Source: Symsagittifera roscoffensis (taxonomy: Eukaryota; Xenacoelomorpha; Acoela; Convolutidae). From it: a stretch of 64,000 nt of DNA. Positions 39,266 through 54,200 of this stretch are shown here, one piece after another (position 1 is the first letter of the stretch; the number at the start of each line of letters is the position of its first letter). Below the pieces are notes generated by a model. The model was not told where the DNA came from, did not search any database, and worked only from the letters and a program-made list of their open reading frames with translations. The stretch lies in contig NC_087067.1 in the NCBI RefSeq assembly GCF_963678635.1, forward strand, positions 3,917,072 through 3,981,071. Reading direction: 5' to 3'. The position numbers were made by a program, and so were the translations under genes.

Positions 39266-42200
39266 ATGTTGATGTTCTGTATTAATCATTTCCCTCTCCT
39301 TTTCCTTCTTTTTTGTCCCTTTGTAAATCTGTTTTTTTTTAAAAATATAAATCCGTTTTATATATTTCGTTGAAACATGTGATTTCTCATACCAATCCAG
39401 ACTAGGTGCTCAGATTCTGTAGGAAAATCATTATTGAATGAGTTTGTGGCCTTTGTAAATAAATGAAAAAAAACTCTTCTCGTTTCTATTTTAAGTCCAC
39501 CTTGTTTCGAGATATATATATTTTTTTACTTTGACGGAAATCATTAGATAATTATTAATTTTTTGCCAAATTTTTGGCTGTATGCAGGCTGAATGCCACC
39601 GTTTTAAATTAAATCTTGTCAAATTTTGGCTATCATGTAAAATTGTGATTAATTGACATTCATGTGTTTGATTGATTTATTGATTTTTGGTGCAGCTTAT
39701 TTCGCGTCATGAATTATTGCGCTCCATCGAGTTGGTTGGTTTCTTTAATACGAAAATTTTTTCGAACGGTACTTAGTAGCATGAAGAATTGCGAATTCTA
39801 ACATAGATAGTGACCTTCAAATCTTTGTGTTACAAAGTTTATTCAGTCTTTTGTTTCGAATTTGAGGTCTTGCGAGTTAATTTTTGCCTCAATCCTATTT
39901 TGTGACGAATTCTTCAATTGTGAGTCTTGGTATTTATTAAACAATCAGTTCTCCTTCGATGATTCAGAGGACTCTTTAAGTTTTCAAACTGCGTTAGGTT
40001 TAGTTCCTTTCACCTCTTTCCCGACTTTGCTCATGTTTGAGTAAGAATTAAAAATAAGTCATTGACTCTAGACTGGAGTTTGATTCTTACGAAAAACGCA
40101 TATGATGTATTCCAAACAGTAGACAATTAGTTGAAATTCAATTTCTTCAAATTCAGTTACAAAATTGTTTAAAGAAAAAATTACTGTTTCAGCAAAATTG
40201 GTGCCTAGGAAAATAAATTAATTAATTTAAGTAGAAACCGTCTAAATTCCATTTTATGAATTCAATAAAATAGACTTTTATTTGCTCGTCTTATTTGCTT
40301 TTATAATAAAAATTTGATCTGTTTTGAGGTTATATTCAATTTTTGTATCTCTGATTTCGTCATAAGCAAAAAGTCAGTTTTTTAACAAAGAATTATCGTC
40401 TAAATTCCGTTTTATCAGTATCTTTATTTGCTTGCGGCTAATTTCCTAGCCAGCCCCCTGTGAATCTACAGCATCAAGGATACTCAACTATACAAGCCTT
40501 AGTATCCATCAACATTACAGCATTCTTTTTCTTAAGACCAACCCTGAAGATACCTGGCTGATTCAACTAATCTAGATATGTTGTTATCGAATGTAAATCG
40601 AATATTAATCTCGACTTTATTACTGTTCTCAGGATTCCAAGGTGTGTTCTGCAGCGAAATATTCGACGTCTGTAAATACGTGAGTCCCTGTGGATCCCAC
40701 GGAACCTGTTCGAACACTGTGATTGGCTCAGAGCTGGACGAAACTGACCAATCATATTTCAGCTGTGCTTGTGATATTGGCTGGGCAGGAAGACGCTGTG
40801 ATGAAGACGTGAACGAGTGTGAACTTTTCGAGCCGTGTGCTAACGGGGGATCGTGCACTAATACCGAAGGCAGCTATAGTTGCAGTTGTAATAGGAATTG
40901 GGCCGGTAAGACAAGACAACATTTTACCCTTGAAAGGTTCAGGGGAAGGGGTGTGCTTCATCACTATGTGCTCTCAAATAGTCGTGCTTGGGTTCATGGA
41001 ATTCGTTTATGGTGCTGATGAGTAATCGCACAAGCATATATTTATGTTGGCTAGCTGTGTTAAATCAAACAGCTACTTTCCGGAGTTATCGGAAAAACAA
41101 TGCTATTCAAAAATTCAATTTTACATTTCTTTTGCCTAAAAATTTGACTTTTAAAATTACTTATAAATATTGTGCGAAGTATAACTAAAAGCAATCCAGC
41201 TATTGAAATTGAACCTGCCACCTATTGTAATATGTCGCCGAAATTGATTTTGCTCCATAATAACAAATGCTCCATGATAACAATCCACTTTTGATTCAAT
41301 AATTCAAGTGTTTGAAAGTTAGATTTTGGTCGGAAATGGTAAAATCGTTCACGACATTCCGGTATTTTTTTAAACCGGATTCCGGAACCGGAATTAACTG
41401 TGAAGTTTGGGGGAACCGGAATTTGGTACATCTCTAACTATCATTGGGAACGAGTAATTTATTTATTAATTGAATTGGATTGAACTTGTTTTTCAGGTGT
41501 GAACTGCACTGAAGACGTTAACTTGTGTGAGAAAGACCATGACTGTGGTGAGAATGGACAGTGTGTGGATGAGACTGAAGGCTTCTCCTGTCAGTGTTCG
41601 GAAGGCTTCACTGGAGATACTTGTGAACAGGTGTATAATCTGTGTGAAGATGATAATCCATGTCAAAATGGTGCTTCATGCCAATCAAGTGGTGAGTGTT
41701 TTTTTTTGGTTTTTTTTTCATCTTCACTTCGGAAGCAGTATTGAAATAAGTCAATGTTGCTGATCTGATATATAGACTGAGTGGCTAAGCGCCTAAAAAC
41801 TGACTTTATAATAGAGTTTATAAACGGTTTTTGAAGTAAATTTGATGCTTGCTTATTACAAATTTTTCCTTCAAGCAACATTCAAGAATCATGATGGGCT
41901 TTGAGTAAAAAAAGTTTAGGCAATCAAAAAATTATTGTTCTGATTTAGTGATAGATTTTCTGTGATTGGTTTGTTAAATGAGAATTTGGAAAAATTGTGG
42001 TCTTGAACATTCTGTACTATTTTCACGGCAATCTACGGTTTGAGGTTTTAATGAGAAAAAATCATTGGCGTTCGTGCAATGAGATTCATATTGTTGTAAA
42101 TGTTCTGAATTTCAGTGAATAAAATCTAAATTGCGAAAAAATTAGTCTAGATGAATTTATTGAGCGTTGGTATGGCCTTAACTAACCTGTGCACTGACCG

Positions 42201-45200
42201 TTGCATTTTGAAAGGGCGCCTTCTATTTGAGTTTTTTTTGTTACAGATGGCGTTCTTTATACCTGTGAATGTGCTAATGAGTTCTTCGAGGGAGAAAATT
42301 GCACTGAAGTGAAGACTGTATGCGACGACCTGAACATAACTTGCACAAACAGCGGCATGGTCTGCAGTAATGATCCTTATGTTAGTTTTTATTTTGATGT
42401 TGTGTAAACCTGACGAATTTTAAACTAGATGCCCTATAAATCTCTCAATTCTGAGACTTTATCCTCCAACAGACATATTTTGAGCATGTCTGAATTTGAA
42501 AGAGCCGTCATACTTTTTGGTTGCAAATTTACCAATTCTGATTTGGTACAATTGCAGTTTTTGTTTCAATTTATTAAGAGTCATGAACGATTTTTTTTCA
42601 GGAAAAGGTCTAAATTTTGTTCACGCTCAAGTTTGAGTTTACGCTTGACTTTTGATTTTTTCAGTTCAATTATTTTATCATTCAAGGAAGGCAAACTCTA
42701 CAATGAAAAGCAATACTGTTGAGGTCACGAAAAACGTGATCGACTTCTAGTTTCGAAATTGGAATTTAATTTACAGATATCCCAAAATCGTAATATCCAA
42801 AAAATTCAATTTTTAAAAATGTTACCTTCATTTTAGTGTTATAAAGTGGCTTTTGTTAGAAAAGTTAGACATTGTAAATATTTTTAATCCAGGTTTCTAA
42901 ATATAAGTAAATATCAAGGACGTGAGTAACTATCATTTTCAACTCCTTTCAGTCGCAATTCGGATTAACAAAAAAAAACAGAAATTATGCGGAGAAAAAG
43001 TGCAGTTAAATTATGTTTTTTGAAGTTTTGTTTTGCGTTTTTCTGACTTATTACTGTAGGACGAAACTGAGAGACTTAAGATCATTTTATTAAGAGTAAT
43101 GAACGAAGCGAGTACTCTTAAATAGGTGATTTTTTTTAGGAAAAAGTCTTAAAATTTGTTCAAGCTCAAATATGATTTTTCGCGGTTTGACTTTGATTTC
43201 TTTTTAAGTTTAGTGCATTTCTATTGTTAAAAAAGAAGGCAAACTCCGCTATCGAACAGCAAAAGTGTAAAGGTCACGAAAAACATGATCGAGTTCTAAC
43301 TTCGAAAGTTGAATTTAATAATCAGATTTCCCAGCGAAAGAAAAATTTCACCTATTGATCCATTTTTCTCAAATTGAGTTAATTTGGTCAAAAAAGTGTT
43401 TATCATAACTTGTTCTTGAAATTCAAAAAGCTTCAAGGCTATAAATTTTTTTTTTCAAATTTCGTAATTTGATTTCTTTTTTCAACTTCAAGTAAGCATT
43501 TTTTCCATTTCTTGGCGTTCATGACTCTTCAAATTGTCTGTTTTCTATGTTTCGGGTCAGTGGACTCATATGCGTCGTTCGATGTTTGATGTTTAATTTT
43601 TTTCCGACTCATCAGATATCTGGCCAAGCAATATCGGCTTCGATATTGCTTCGTTAGCTTTTTTTCATTACCAATTTAACACTCGATTGAGTAACTGGGC
43701 ATGTTTTTATCGAAATGAGCGGTTTAAGACAATTCGAGACAAACATGTGAAAGTTTTGGGCTTCCTTAAAAGCATGTGAAATTTGTTCGTGCTAAAATTT
43801 ATTTTTTCGCGGTTTTGATTTTGAAATATTTGTTTCGAATTTTTTATTAAAAGGAAGGCAAAAACTCTACTATCGAACAGCGGAAGTGGAAAGGTCACGA
43901 AAAAAGTGATCGTTTTCAAGTTTCGAAAATGGAATTTGTTTTTCAGATTTCCCAGCGGAATACACAAATTTACATATTGATAGGTTTTCAAATAGGGTCA
44001 AGTTTATCAAAAAGTGGCCAATCATGATTCATTGAAATGCAAAGAGCCTTAAGGGCATATATTTTTTTTCTTTGAAGCTCGAAAGTTAGTTTATTTTTCA
44101 AAAACAAGTCAGTTGGTTTGAATGTTTTTTTTTCTGTTGCCTTGTGTTCATAATTTTTTCCCAACTGTTTCTTGGCTATGTCTTTTCCTTTTTTTCAAGT
44201 GTGAATAATCGCAGTGAAGACTATCAAATAGGTCCTGATGTTTTTTGAATAAAGTCTCAAATTTTCACGCCAAGTTTGATCTTTTGTGGTTGACATCTGC
44301 TAAAAGTAGGCAAGTTGAGCTCTCAAATAGCACAAAACATGAATGCCTAATAATCTTAGAGACGATTTGAGAGTTCCCAGCGGAATAAAAAAGTTGGTAG
44401 TTCCTTTATGATGCTAGTTCTTTGAATAATGTGTCAATAATTTATTATTCTTGAAATTTAAGTTTTAAGGTGAAATATTGAGAGTAAAGAAAGTAGTGAA
44501 GACTTTTATATAGGTCTTGCTGATTAAAAAAAAATTTCTGGAAAATGTCTTAACATGTGCATAAAAGTCTTATAAATACAGATGTGCATTCATACTTTTG
44601 ATGCATTTATGAATGCACTTTTTGAGTTCTATTGAAATTCATCTGCTGAAAGTAACGTAAAGAGCATTCTTCTAGTACGAACATGGGATTGGTGCAAAAA
44701 AACGTGAACGAGTTCTAGTTTCTAAAGTGGAATTTAGTTTTTTGATTTCCAGCGGAATAAAAACTTGTTGATCCAGTTTCCTCAAGTTGGGTTAAAGTTA
44801 TCAAAAAAGCGCCAAGCATAATCGTTCTAGAAATTCAAAGAGCTTAAAGGGTATATCTTTTTAACAAAGTCAGAGTTTGTTTTATTTTTACTTGCGTTCA
44901 TTACTCTTTTCCAATCTTCGATTGGTTGTTTTTTTTTATTCGTGATGTAGATTTTTTTAATTCGTTTTTAGGCAGACAATGGCTTTAGATGTGCCTGTCC
45001 TCAGGGATACGTGACTGAAACTGATAATTGTGTTGACATAAACGAGTGTGAGGCTGCTTCTAACCAATGTGAACACGGAACATGTTCCAATCTCGCCGGT
45101 GAGAAACAAGATTCATTGAATTGGTGGCTTTTTATTGACTTTCTCTCACTTGGGATGTTTTAGATATTCAAAAAGCTTTAAGGGTATCTTTTTTTCTTTG

Positions 45201-48200
45201 AAATTCGAAAGTTGACATTTTTTTCAAAAAACAAAACAGTTTTTTTTTCATGAGGAAACTGAACAGACCAACAGAACTGAATATGCTTTCAACAAAAAAT
45301 AGTGAAGTGAATGCCAAGTCTGTTATACCTATTTTAAGAGTAGATATTGTTATCTTAAATATCATGTAACTGAATTGCAGCATAATCACAGAATTGCAGC
45401 ATTAATTTAGTAAATTGTAATGTCAATTGAAGCCAGCAGCTCTGTTTAATGTAATCCATAGACATTGGCCCTTACGACGCTGACCGTGCCAGAAAATATT
45501 GACCCTAAAAGCTAACACTCAATTGAGTAGGAAATTTTAGGTAGCTTCGAATGTTCTTGTAACCTTGGCTATGAGGGAATCTACTGCGATATTAACATAG
45601 ACGATTGTGTTGGAAACCCATGCAACAACGGTACATGTGAGGACAAAGTGAACGGCTTCGGCTGCTCCCAATGTCCGAATGGGTTCTTCGGTACTCTTTG
45701 CGATGAGGAAGTCGACGAATGCAATGGACACTGTAATAATTCCATCAGCTGCATAGATCTAGTCGGAGATTACGAGTGTGTATGTATAGATGGATATACA
45801 GGAAAAAACTGCGAGGTAGAGGTTGATGAATGTGACCCGAATTTGTGTCTGAATGCAGGCATCTGCGTGAACTTAATTGGAAGGTTAGTTGGTTTTTAAT
45901 ACACTAGCGAACTTAAGTGAGCGTTAGTGTTATACTGCGACTATTTTTTTTCTAACCTAAGTCTCAAATATTGGTCCTACTTTTGTGCACCTTTACGGAT
46001 TATTGATAGCATGTGCTTCGACGTTCGAATAATAATAAGTTAATACAGTTGATGCATTTTAAGTTAATAAAATGAAACGAAAAAAGCAGTTTGTTTCTAC
46101 CAACATAACAATCGTAAAAACTCAATATCAGAAATTTTCTAACTCAATATCAGAAATTTTCTAACTCAATATATCACGCAATTTTTTGAAATGCATAATT
46201 AACTCATAATGTGGCTTTAAGTTTTCCTATTTATTTAATGCAAAATCAGTTTGGATGCCTTCAGTTAAGAGTAATGAACGTAGCGAATACTTATATAGGT
46301 CTTGGTGAGTTTTCTTTTTGTTATATTTTCCCAGGAAAGCGTCTTTACACGAGCAAAGATTGTGTTATAGTATGAACTCTCTTTTTTTTCCAACCTGAGG
46401 CGCAAATATTGTTGCGACAAAATGGGTTCATTTTGATCAATAACCAGCTTTTAAGTACAGCCAATGCTAAGGATATTAACACAGACTATTATATTATTAC
46501 AAATAGCACTGTAGCTTGAAGGTATCATGGATCTTAGCGTAGAGGTAGGGAAAGGTAACAAAATAAGAGGGTTCGAACCTGGGCAGTTTCGGATGTTCGC
46601 AGTGAACTTTTTCGTATACTAGTTAAAATGCGTCCGCGCTATAAATCAAGGCATGTTAGTTGGGTAAAGTTCTTTTTTTTTTTCAAAACGACTGGTTTTG
46701 CTAATGCGTCATAATTGGCTTGCGTCACTTAGCAATTATGTAGACTCATAATTGACATGCGTCGCTTACGAAATTTTGTAGACTCAGAGTTTTATTTTCC
46801 CCAGTAGCGTTATCGGTCATGTTTTTGCTTGTGTATGCGAAGTGCAACTTCGTCTCTGTGTAAAATTTGTTGTCGCTCAATTTTAGTTTTTTTTTTGTGG
46901 CTTAGACTTGTGATTTCTTTTTAAGTTCAGTGAATTTTTATTGTTAAAATGAAGGCAAGCTCTAACATCGAACAGCAAAATTGTAGAGGTCACGAAAAAC
47001 GTGACGTCTCTTTGAAAATGGAAGTGAATTATGAGAATTCCCAGCGAAAAAAGTTTTACTTTTTGATCCTGTTTTCTCAAATTGGGGTAATTTTAGCAAA
47101 AAGTGTCCATCATAAATTGTTCTGCAATTTCAAGGTCATTTATTTTTTTTCTTCGAAATTCAAAAGTTGAAGGTTTCAGAAAAAATGCGTCAGTTTTTTT
47201 CGGTTCCCTTGCGTTCGTTACTTTTTTCCATCTGTCAGTTGGCTATGTTTTGTAATATTCAAACTATTACTTGCAATATCGTGTCTTGTATTTGGTGAGT
47301 TTTTGCTGCGTCGCATTGGCAATTTGTTAGCAAATGTAGCTGCTTTATTTGTGGCTAGTGATTGCCGGTTTTTAAGCGTTCGCTGCCGGGAGGGCATTGC
47401 GTGAGGCCCCAATTATTGAGGTCAAGTTCGAAGACCATTTGTAGCGAAGGGATTTGTTTTTTTTCCTATAGAGCGCTAGACATTAAAAGTGTGTATAGGT
47501 TGTTGTCAATATATAAAAATAATGGCTTCGGTGACAATTCGGAAAAAAAACTACGATTCGTATCGATGGTGCCGAACAATAGAAAGAAACAAATGAAAGT
47601 TCAGTAAAAGAAACGAAGTAATTGGAAATCCAAGTTGCAAGCAACAATTTTGCCAAGTATATATTTTGCCCAGAATTAGTTGCCTTGTCAGGTTTATTCA
47701 GAGTAATGAACGAAGTGAAGACTCTTATAAAGGTCTTGCTGTTTTTTTTTCCGGAAAGAGTCTTAAAATGTGCATAAAAGTCTCTAATAACTACAGATGT
47801 GCATTCATACATATTGATGCATTTATGATGGACTTGGGTATATATACATTTTTTGAGTTTAGCCTAAATTCATCTGCTGAAAATGACATTAATAGCACTC
47901 TCCAAATACGAACGTGGAAATGGCGCAAAAAAACTTTTTTATAAAAACGATTTTTATTTTCGAAAGTGGAGCTTATTTTGTAAGTATTTCAATTTTGTAG
48001 GTATGAGTGTGTGTGTAAGCCGGGCTACACTGGATCGAACTGTCAGACGGATATCAATGAGTGCACAGGAAATCCATGTCAGAACGGAGGACGATGTGCG
48101 GACGGAATTAATGAGTGAGTAGTGCTTTTTAAAAATTCAAGTATCTTGGAATCCCGTTTTATTTCATTCCAAGATAGCTCTCGCTTTTTTGGTTAACTCA

Positions 48201-51200
48201 GCACCGAATACTCTGTATCATACAAAACATTCCTATTTTCGTGGTTCTTTTTGAAACCCTTTTTCAACTGCATAAAGAGAAAGTACAAGATTTTTAGCCT
48301 TTTATCAAGAATGGCTCTATATCTAAATAAGTTGTAGCTGCGAGCTTGGTAGTTTTATGCGAGATATTGACTGTTCGTTGCTTGGGTGAGGCACATTACC
48401 CAGTCCGGAAAAATGTTTAGATTAAGCAGCGGTTCGCCGTGAAGAGCTGAACAGATTGTGTTTTGGTCCTTTCGCTTGTCTGTGAATTGTATTAATAACC
48501 ATAATAACCAATAATAATATTAATGACCATAATAAATTATGCTAACTTCGTGGTTCAGTCACGTTAACTGTTCTGTTGCAGCTACACTTGTGACTGCGAA
48601 GGCACTGGGTTCCAAGGACGCAAGTGTGAACACCCGATAGATGACTGTCTCGCAGTTCACTGTTACAATGGAGCCCCATGTCAAGACGAAGTGAACGCAT
48701 TCATGTGCAAATGTCACCCGGGATACTCGGGGGAATACTGTCAGGTAACTTTAAGTCCCGTCATGTATTTAACTTGTATTTTTTACCTGTTTTTTTTGTT
48801 TGATTTTTTTTTTGTAAAAACAGGGTCTTCATATTGATATGGGAAAGCTCGGATAATCAATATGGTCGACCTAAAAAACGTGGCAAAATCTTATCATAAC
48901 AGTTGAAAAGAAAATAAGTTGGGCCGTCCAAGTCTGCTTTTATAAACGCAAATTTGATTCTTTTGAGGAACTTACAAGCGAATATTGGCATATTAACAAT
49001 TAGGTTTGTTCTTGACTATAGAATATCAACATATTGTTAACAAATCATTTCTCAGTAGAAACCCGCTTGCAATTCGGAAAAAAGTCTAGCCTTACCAAAC
49101 TCAGAATTTTATTATCATTCTCGAACTGAGAAGCTCTTCTGCATCGACGCTCGCACAGTAAGATATTTGATTAAAGTGTTATTAGGAAAAGCATTCTGCT
49201 ACACAAGAACATCCCATTCAAATACGTAAGCGATATTGATTCTACGAGTAGTACAGCAACTAAGTTAAGATACACAAACATTTCATTAAGATCAAACAGT
49301 TAAGATACACAAAATTGATTAAGATACATTTTCTTGATCAATTTAAGAAGGACTCAGGCCAAGTGACTTATGGTAAAGCATAATGGAAAGAATTTAGTTT
49401 CATCTAATATACATAAAATTTGCTAATACATCTTATAAACTACACTAAAATAGTACACTGCCTGTTTTTGTGTCATTTGTATAATTGTAACACAACAACG
49501 GGAAATTCAGTGTTTTTTTAAGTGAAGACTCTTATATAGGTCATTTTGATTTTTTTATTAAGACTTGATGAAGATAGGTCAGGCTGCGGCTATAAAGGTC
49601 GCGATTAGTTTTTTTTTCAGGTTAAGTCATGAAATTTTTTCAGGCTTAAGTATACTTTTTTGCGGTTTGAATTTTGATGTCATCTCAAGTTCAGGTGGTT
49701 TCCTTTGTATAAATGAAAGCAAACTCCACTATCAAAAATCGAACTTGTTTGTTTAAATGAAGGCAAACTCCACTATCGAAAATCGAACGTTTTGAAAGTG
49801 GAATTTAGTTTCCAAATTTTCCAGCGAAATAAAAAAATTACTTTTTGATACAATTTTCTCAAATAGGATTAGTTTCATCCAAAAAGTGCCAATCATAAAT
49901 TCTTGTTGAAACTCAAAGAGTTTTAAGGTTAAAGGTTTTTTCTTTGAAATTCCAAAATTAAGATTCTTTTCCAAAAATAAGACAATCTTTTTTTTCTGCG
50001 CTTTTATTTGCGACTTTAACCTAAAAAAACCTGTTCTCCTCGACACTGGGACAATTTTTTTGAATTTTTTTTATGTCGTTCGAGGCACGACTGAAAGGGT
50101 TTAAATATGATGCATCATTTCAAAAATTCGTCGGCGGAGCAGAAAGTATTGCGTCAAATAGTCTGCATGGTGATTGTGAGGCTTGGAAATTCAATTTGTT
50201 CGAACAAAAAAGGTCGAAAATGTACCCCCCCCCCCCCAGAAAGTCATAGATCTGCCCCTACAAATTTATTCTCGACTTGGTTGCCGCTCAGTAAATATTA
50301 AAAGCTTATTTAATGCTGTCAGTTGTGTTTCTTGCCTGTTTTTCTGTTTCAATTTTTTTCAACTACTTTTTTTTGCTTTGTTGTTTCCGTCTCATTTTCT
50401 GTTTGCTGGCTTGCAATGATAAATTCCTCTAACGATAATTTAAACTCGTTATTTTTACAGTTTTTGCATTTTTTTGGCTTCGACTTTTTTATAAGCCATA
50501 TCATTATCCTCTTAGCCAAACAGGGTAGCAATGAATGGAGACGGTCTTTAATATGTTTTCTAGGGTTTCATTAGTAATGTGTCTTCTCATTATCGCCTGA
50601 TTTTTTAGGAAGACTATCCAGACTGTGACGTGAGTCCGTGTAGAAATGGAGGCTTGTGTCTGGAGGTGTCAGATACTGCCAACTATCCAAAAATAGTGCC
50701 CCTGATCAATCGCAACTTCAGCTTCGAACACGCGGCAGGATACGTCTGCGTATGTCCCGAAGGATTTGAAGGTCATTTCTCATCTGCTAATAGTATCAAG
50801 GATAGCTGGTTGCGGTGCAAATAGCACAGAAAGTTCCTGCCATAAAAGTATAAACTAAAAAAATTGACGTTTTTTACTCGTTCGGCTATGAGCACATCTG
50901 AACAAAAGCCTAGAAAATAAGTAAATTCGATAGTAAGCGTAGAACACGCAAATTTGACCACGTTTTTTTATCAAAAAGTTAAGAGAAAAAAATCAAATAA
51001 AAGTTGCGAAAGTGTAAAGGTCACGAAAAACGTGACCGACTTCTAATTTCGAAAACGAAATTTAAATATCAGATTTCCTAGGGAAATAAAAATTTAAATA
51101 TGGTTTCAGTTTTCTCAAGTTGTGTAAAGTTAATCAAAAAAATGTCAATCGTAAATTGGTTTTGAATTTCAGACAGTTTCAATGGCATTTTTTTGAAATT

Positions 51201-54200
51201 CGAAAGTTGGAAGTTTTTTCAAAAAACTGAATTTTTTCTGTTTCCTTGCTGTCCGTTGGCTATGTTTTTCAAGTGACAAGATATTATTATTTGGCTGCTC
51301 AGTTTTTTTCTCCCTTTTTGTGGCACTGCTTATAAGTTTCAGTTTTCAGACCCGAATTGTGAGAGCAAAACAGACTACTGTTCAATCATGGACGAATGTG
51401 TGGCGAGTCACACGCGCGATTGTGAGAACCTGAGCCCGGATGAAGGATTCTACAGGTCAGTATTGTGCAAAGGGCATTAAAAACTGAATCGTTTTTTTCA
51501 TGTCATTGATGTTTTGAAAAATATCAAAAATAGTTATATTAACTTATTGAGAGTAATGAGCGTAGTGAGTACTCTTATATAGGTCTTGCCGATTTTTTTA
51601 GTTTTTTTTCAGGAAAAAGTCTTCAAATTTGTTCACGCTCAATTTTGATTTTTCGCCGTTTGACTTGTGATTTATTTTCAAGTTCAGTGTATTTCCTTTG
51701 TTAAAATTAAGGCAAAATGCAATATCGAACAGCAAAAGTGTAAAGGTCGCGAAAAACGTGATCAACTTTTAGTTTCCAAAGTGGATTTTAATTTTAATAT
51801 TTCCCAGCTTAATAAAAGATTAACCTATTGATCCAGTTTCCTCAAATTGGGGTAATTTTAGCAAAAAGTGTCCATCATAATTGCTCTACAAATTCAAAGA
51901 ACTTAAAGGACATCTATCTTTTTCTTCGAAATTCAAAAGTTGAAGTTTTTTGAAAAAAAAATACCAGTTTTTTTTCAGTTCCCTTGCGTTCATTACTCTT
52001 TTCAAACTGTCAGTCTGTTGTTCTTTTCTCATGTCACCTGAATGAGTTCAAACAAAAAAACTAATCCTAATTTTATCACATGAAATAGTTGGTCCAAAAC
52101 TGTCGAAAAAAAAATATTTCATTATTTTGACAGTGCAAAAAAAACTATAATTAAGTACCTGCTACTTAACTTTGCCTGTCATTGTCTTTGTACTTTTCTA
52201 GGAAAAAACATGAATTTCGGTCATAATTGAATAAATTAATTTTTGCACTTCAGAATGTTAACATAATGCGTATTGTTGAATTAGGTGCACTTGTGAAGTT
52301 GGCTTCGAGGGCGACAAATGCGAAGTGAACATTGACGAGTGTGGTTCGAACACATGTCAGAATGAAGGAACATGTGTGGATGGAGTGAATGAGCGAACTT
52401 GTGATTGTGCGACAGGGTATGCGGGTGAAAATTGCACGGTCAGTACTTCTTAGTCAAACCTTGCGTTTACTTTTTGCTAATTATTTTGCTGAAATTTTGA
52501 AGTTTTTCATTGGGAACTTAAAAATAAGTCTGCCTCGAAAACTCAAAAATTAATTAATTCATTTCATTTATGTATTTCTTGTCGTAATTGAGAAAGACCA
52601 AAAGAAAACTGTTTTTCGAACCTGGTATTCAGTTCTCATTATTACAAAAATGGTTTTCCGAGAAAAAAAAAGTACGCTAATCGAATATTTCAAGTAAAAA
52701 AACTAATTTTTTAGCGAGTGTTGACAATTTGTGAAAGCAGCAACAATTGTCAAAACAATGCAACTTGCGTACCAGAGTTTGATGGCGAAACACAAACGGA
52801 GAATTACACTTGTACATGTCAGTCAGGTTTTACTGGAACCCTTTGCCAAAACATCACTGATATCGACCTCTCGACTCCTTTTATTTACTCGGAAGCACAA
52901 AACGATGACTCTCTTGAGGTCAAACTGCGTATAAGAACCACCCTTGCGGCTAAAACCGTTTTTTCATCCCGGAACTACTCTTTGAAATTGGACAGTTACG
53001 GAAAGCTGAAGTTCACACTTGGAGAAAATGCATTGGTGTCAGATACCAGAGTAAACCACGGCGAGTGGGTGTCTTTAGAGGTCAAGTTCGAAAACAACCT
53101 TATGACCATGATTTACAGTGACCAGATTTGTCCGGAGTTTTGCAGCTACACTTTGCAACTTCAAGATGAAGTTTTCCCTGGCTTTTCAGTTGGTGATATT
53201 ACCCTCGGCGACAATTTTGATGACGTAGATGGCGCCAATGGTTTCGTTGGGTGCGCTGAAGATGTAGTAATCAATTCGGAGCTTTTGATTGGAGGAGAGA
53301 ATGGGGTTTCAGCGACAGACAATTGTGAAAGGATCAAAAAATGTGATGATTTGTCGTGTAATGGGAATGGAGCTTGTGTTGATCTCTGGGATTCTTATGA
53401 CTGCCGATGTGCTCCGATGTTCGCGGGCGAAAACTGCGAGCGAGGTTTGAAATAGCTAAATTTTTAGTTAAATTGCTTAAGAATTGTGAATATTTACAGG
53501 CGAATCGTGTATAGCTCATGGCGACATAAATTATGTGAAGAACCGGGTAATATTAGAAGTAGTGTTCCTCATTTCGTAGAAAAAACTCTTTTGAAGAAAG
53601 TATTTGAGCAAGTTACTGGAATTTAGCTGTTTGAAATACTATTTGTACTAATTTAGAAATGAAGGAGTGGTATTTGACCATGATTGGAATTTTTTGCACC
53701 ATAAAATCCCAACAACAATGAAAAATGTTCAAATGTTTCGGTTTTAGATCTGAATAATGAATTCGGTAACTTAATTTAATTTCATCATAACTTCAACCTC
53801 ACTTACAAATAATTGGTTGAATTTTAGTTTCTTTAATTTGCATAATCACAACACATTGACATTTAGCACCTAACTCTCTATTGATACCGATTAATTGAAT
53901 TTTTTTTTTCATAATCTGTGAGTTGGACTGATTTTCCGAGTGATATTGACTGATTTTTTTACCATTGAATTTGAAAATTGATAACCAGATTGGTACCCTT
54001 TCTTTTTTCTTTCATATTAATTTGATGAAAAAAACTTCTTTGAACTTCAAAAATCAAATGAAAATTTTGAGCAATTTTTGCACCTTAAATCAATGACATT
54101 TGAGCTTAGTTTCAATTCTTAAATGAGTTTGACAATTTTTGTTTCAAATCTATTAGAATCCGAATCAGGGGCTGACAAAGTTTTAGTGTGATAAAACACT

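Noticed and set aside
53500-53546. Extra Crumbs exon
   Set aside because: Splice sites look fair, but including it shifts the frame before laminin-G 2, whereas exon 15 to 16 joins cleanly. Kept only as a possible cassette.
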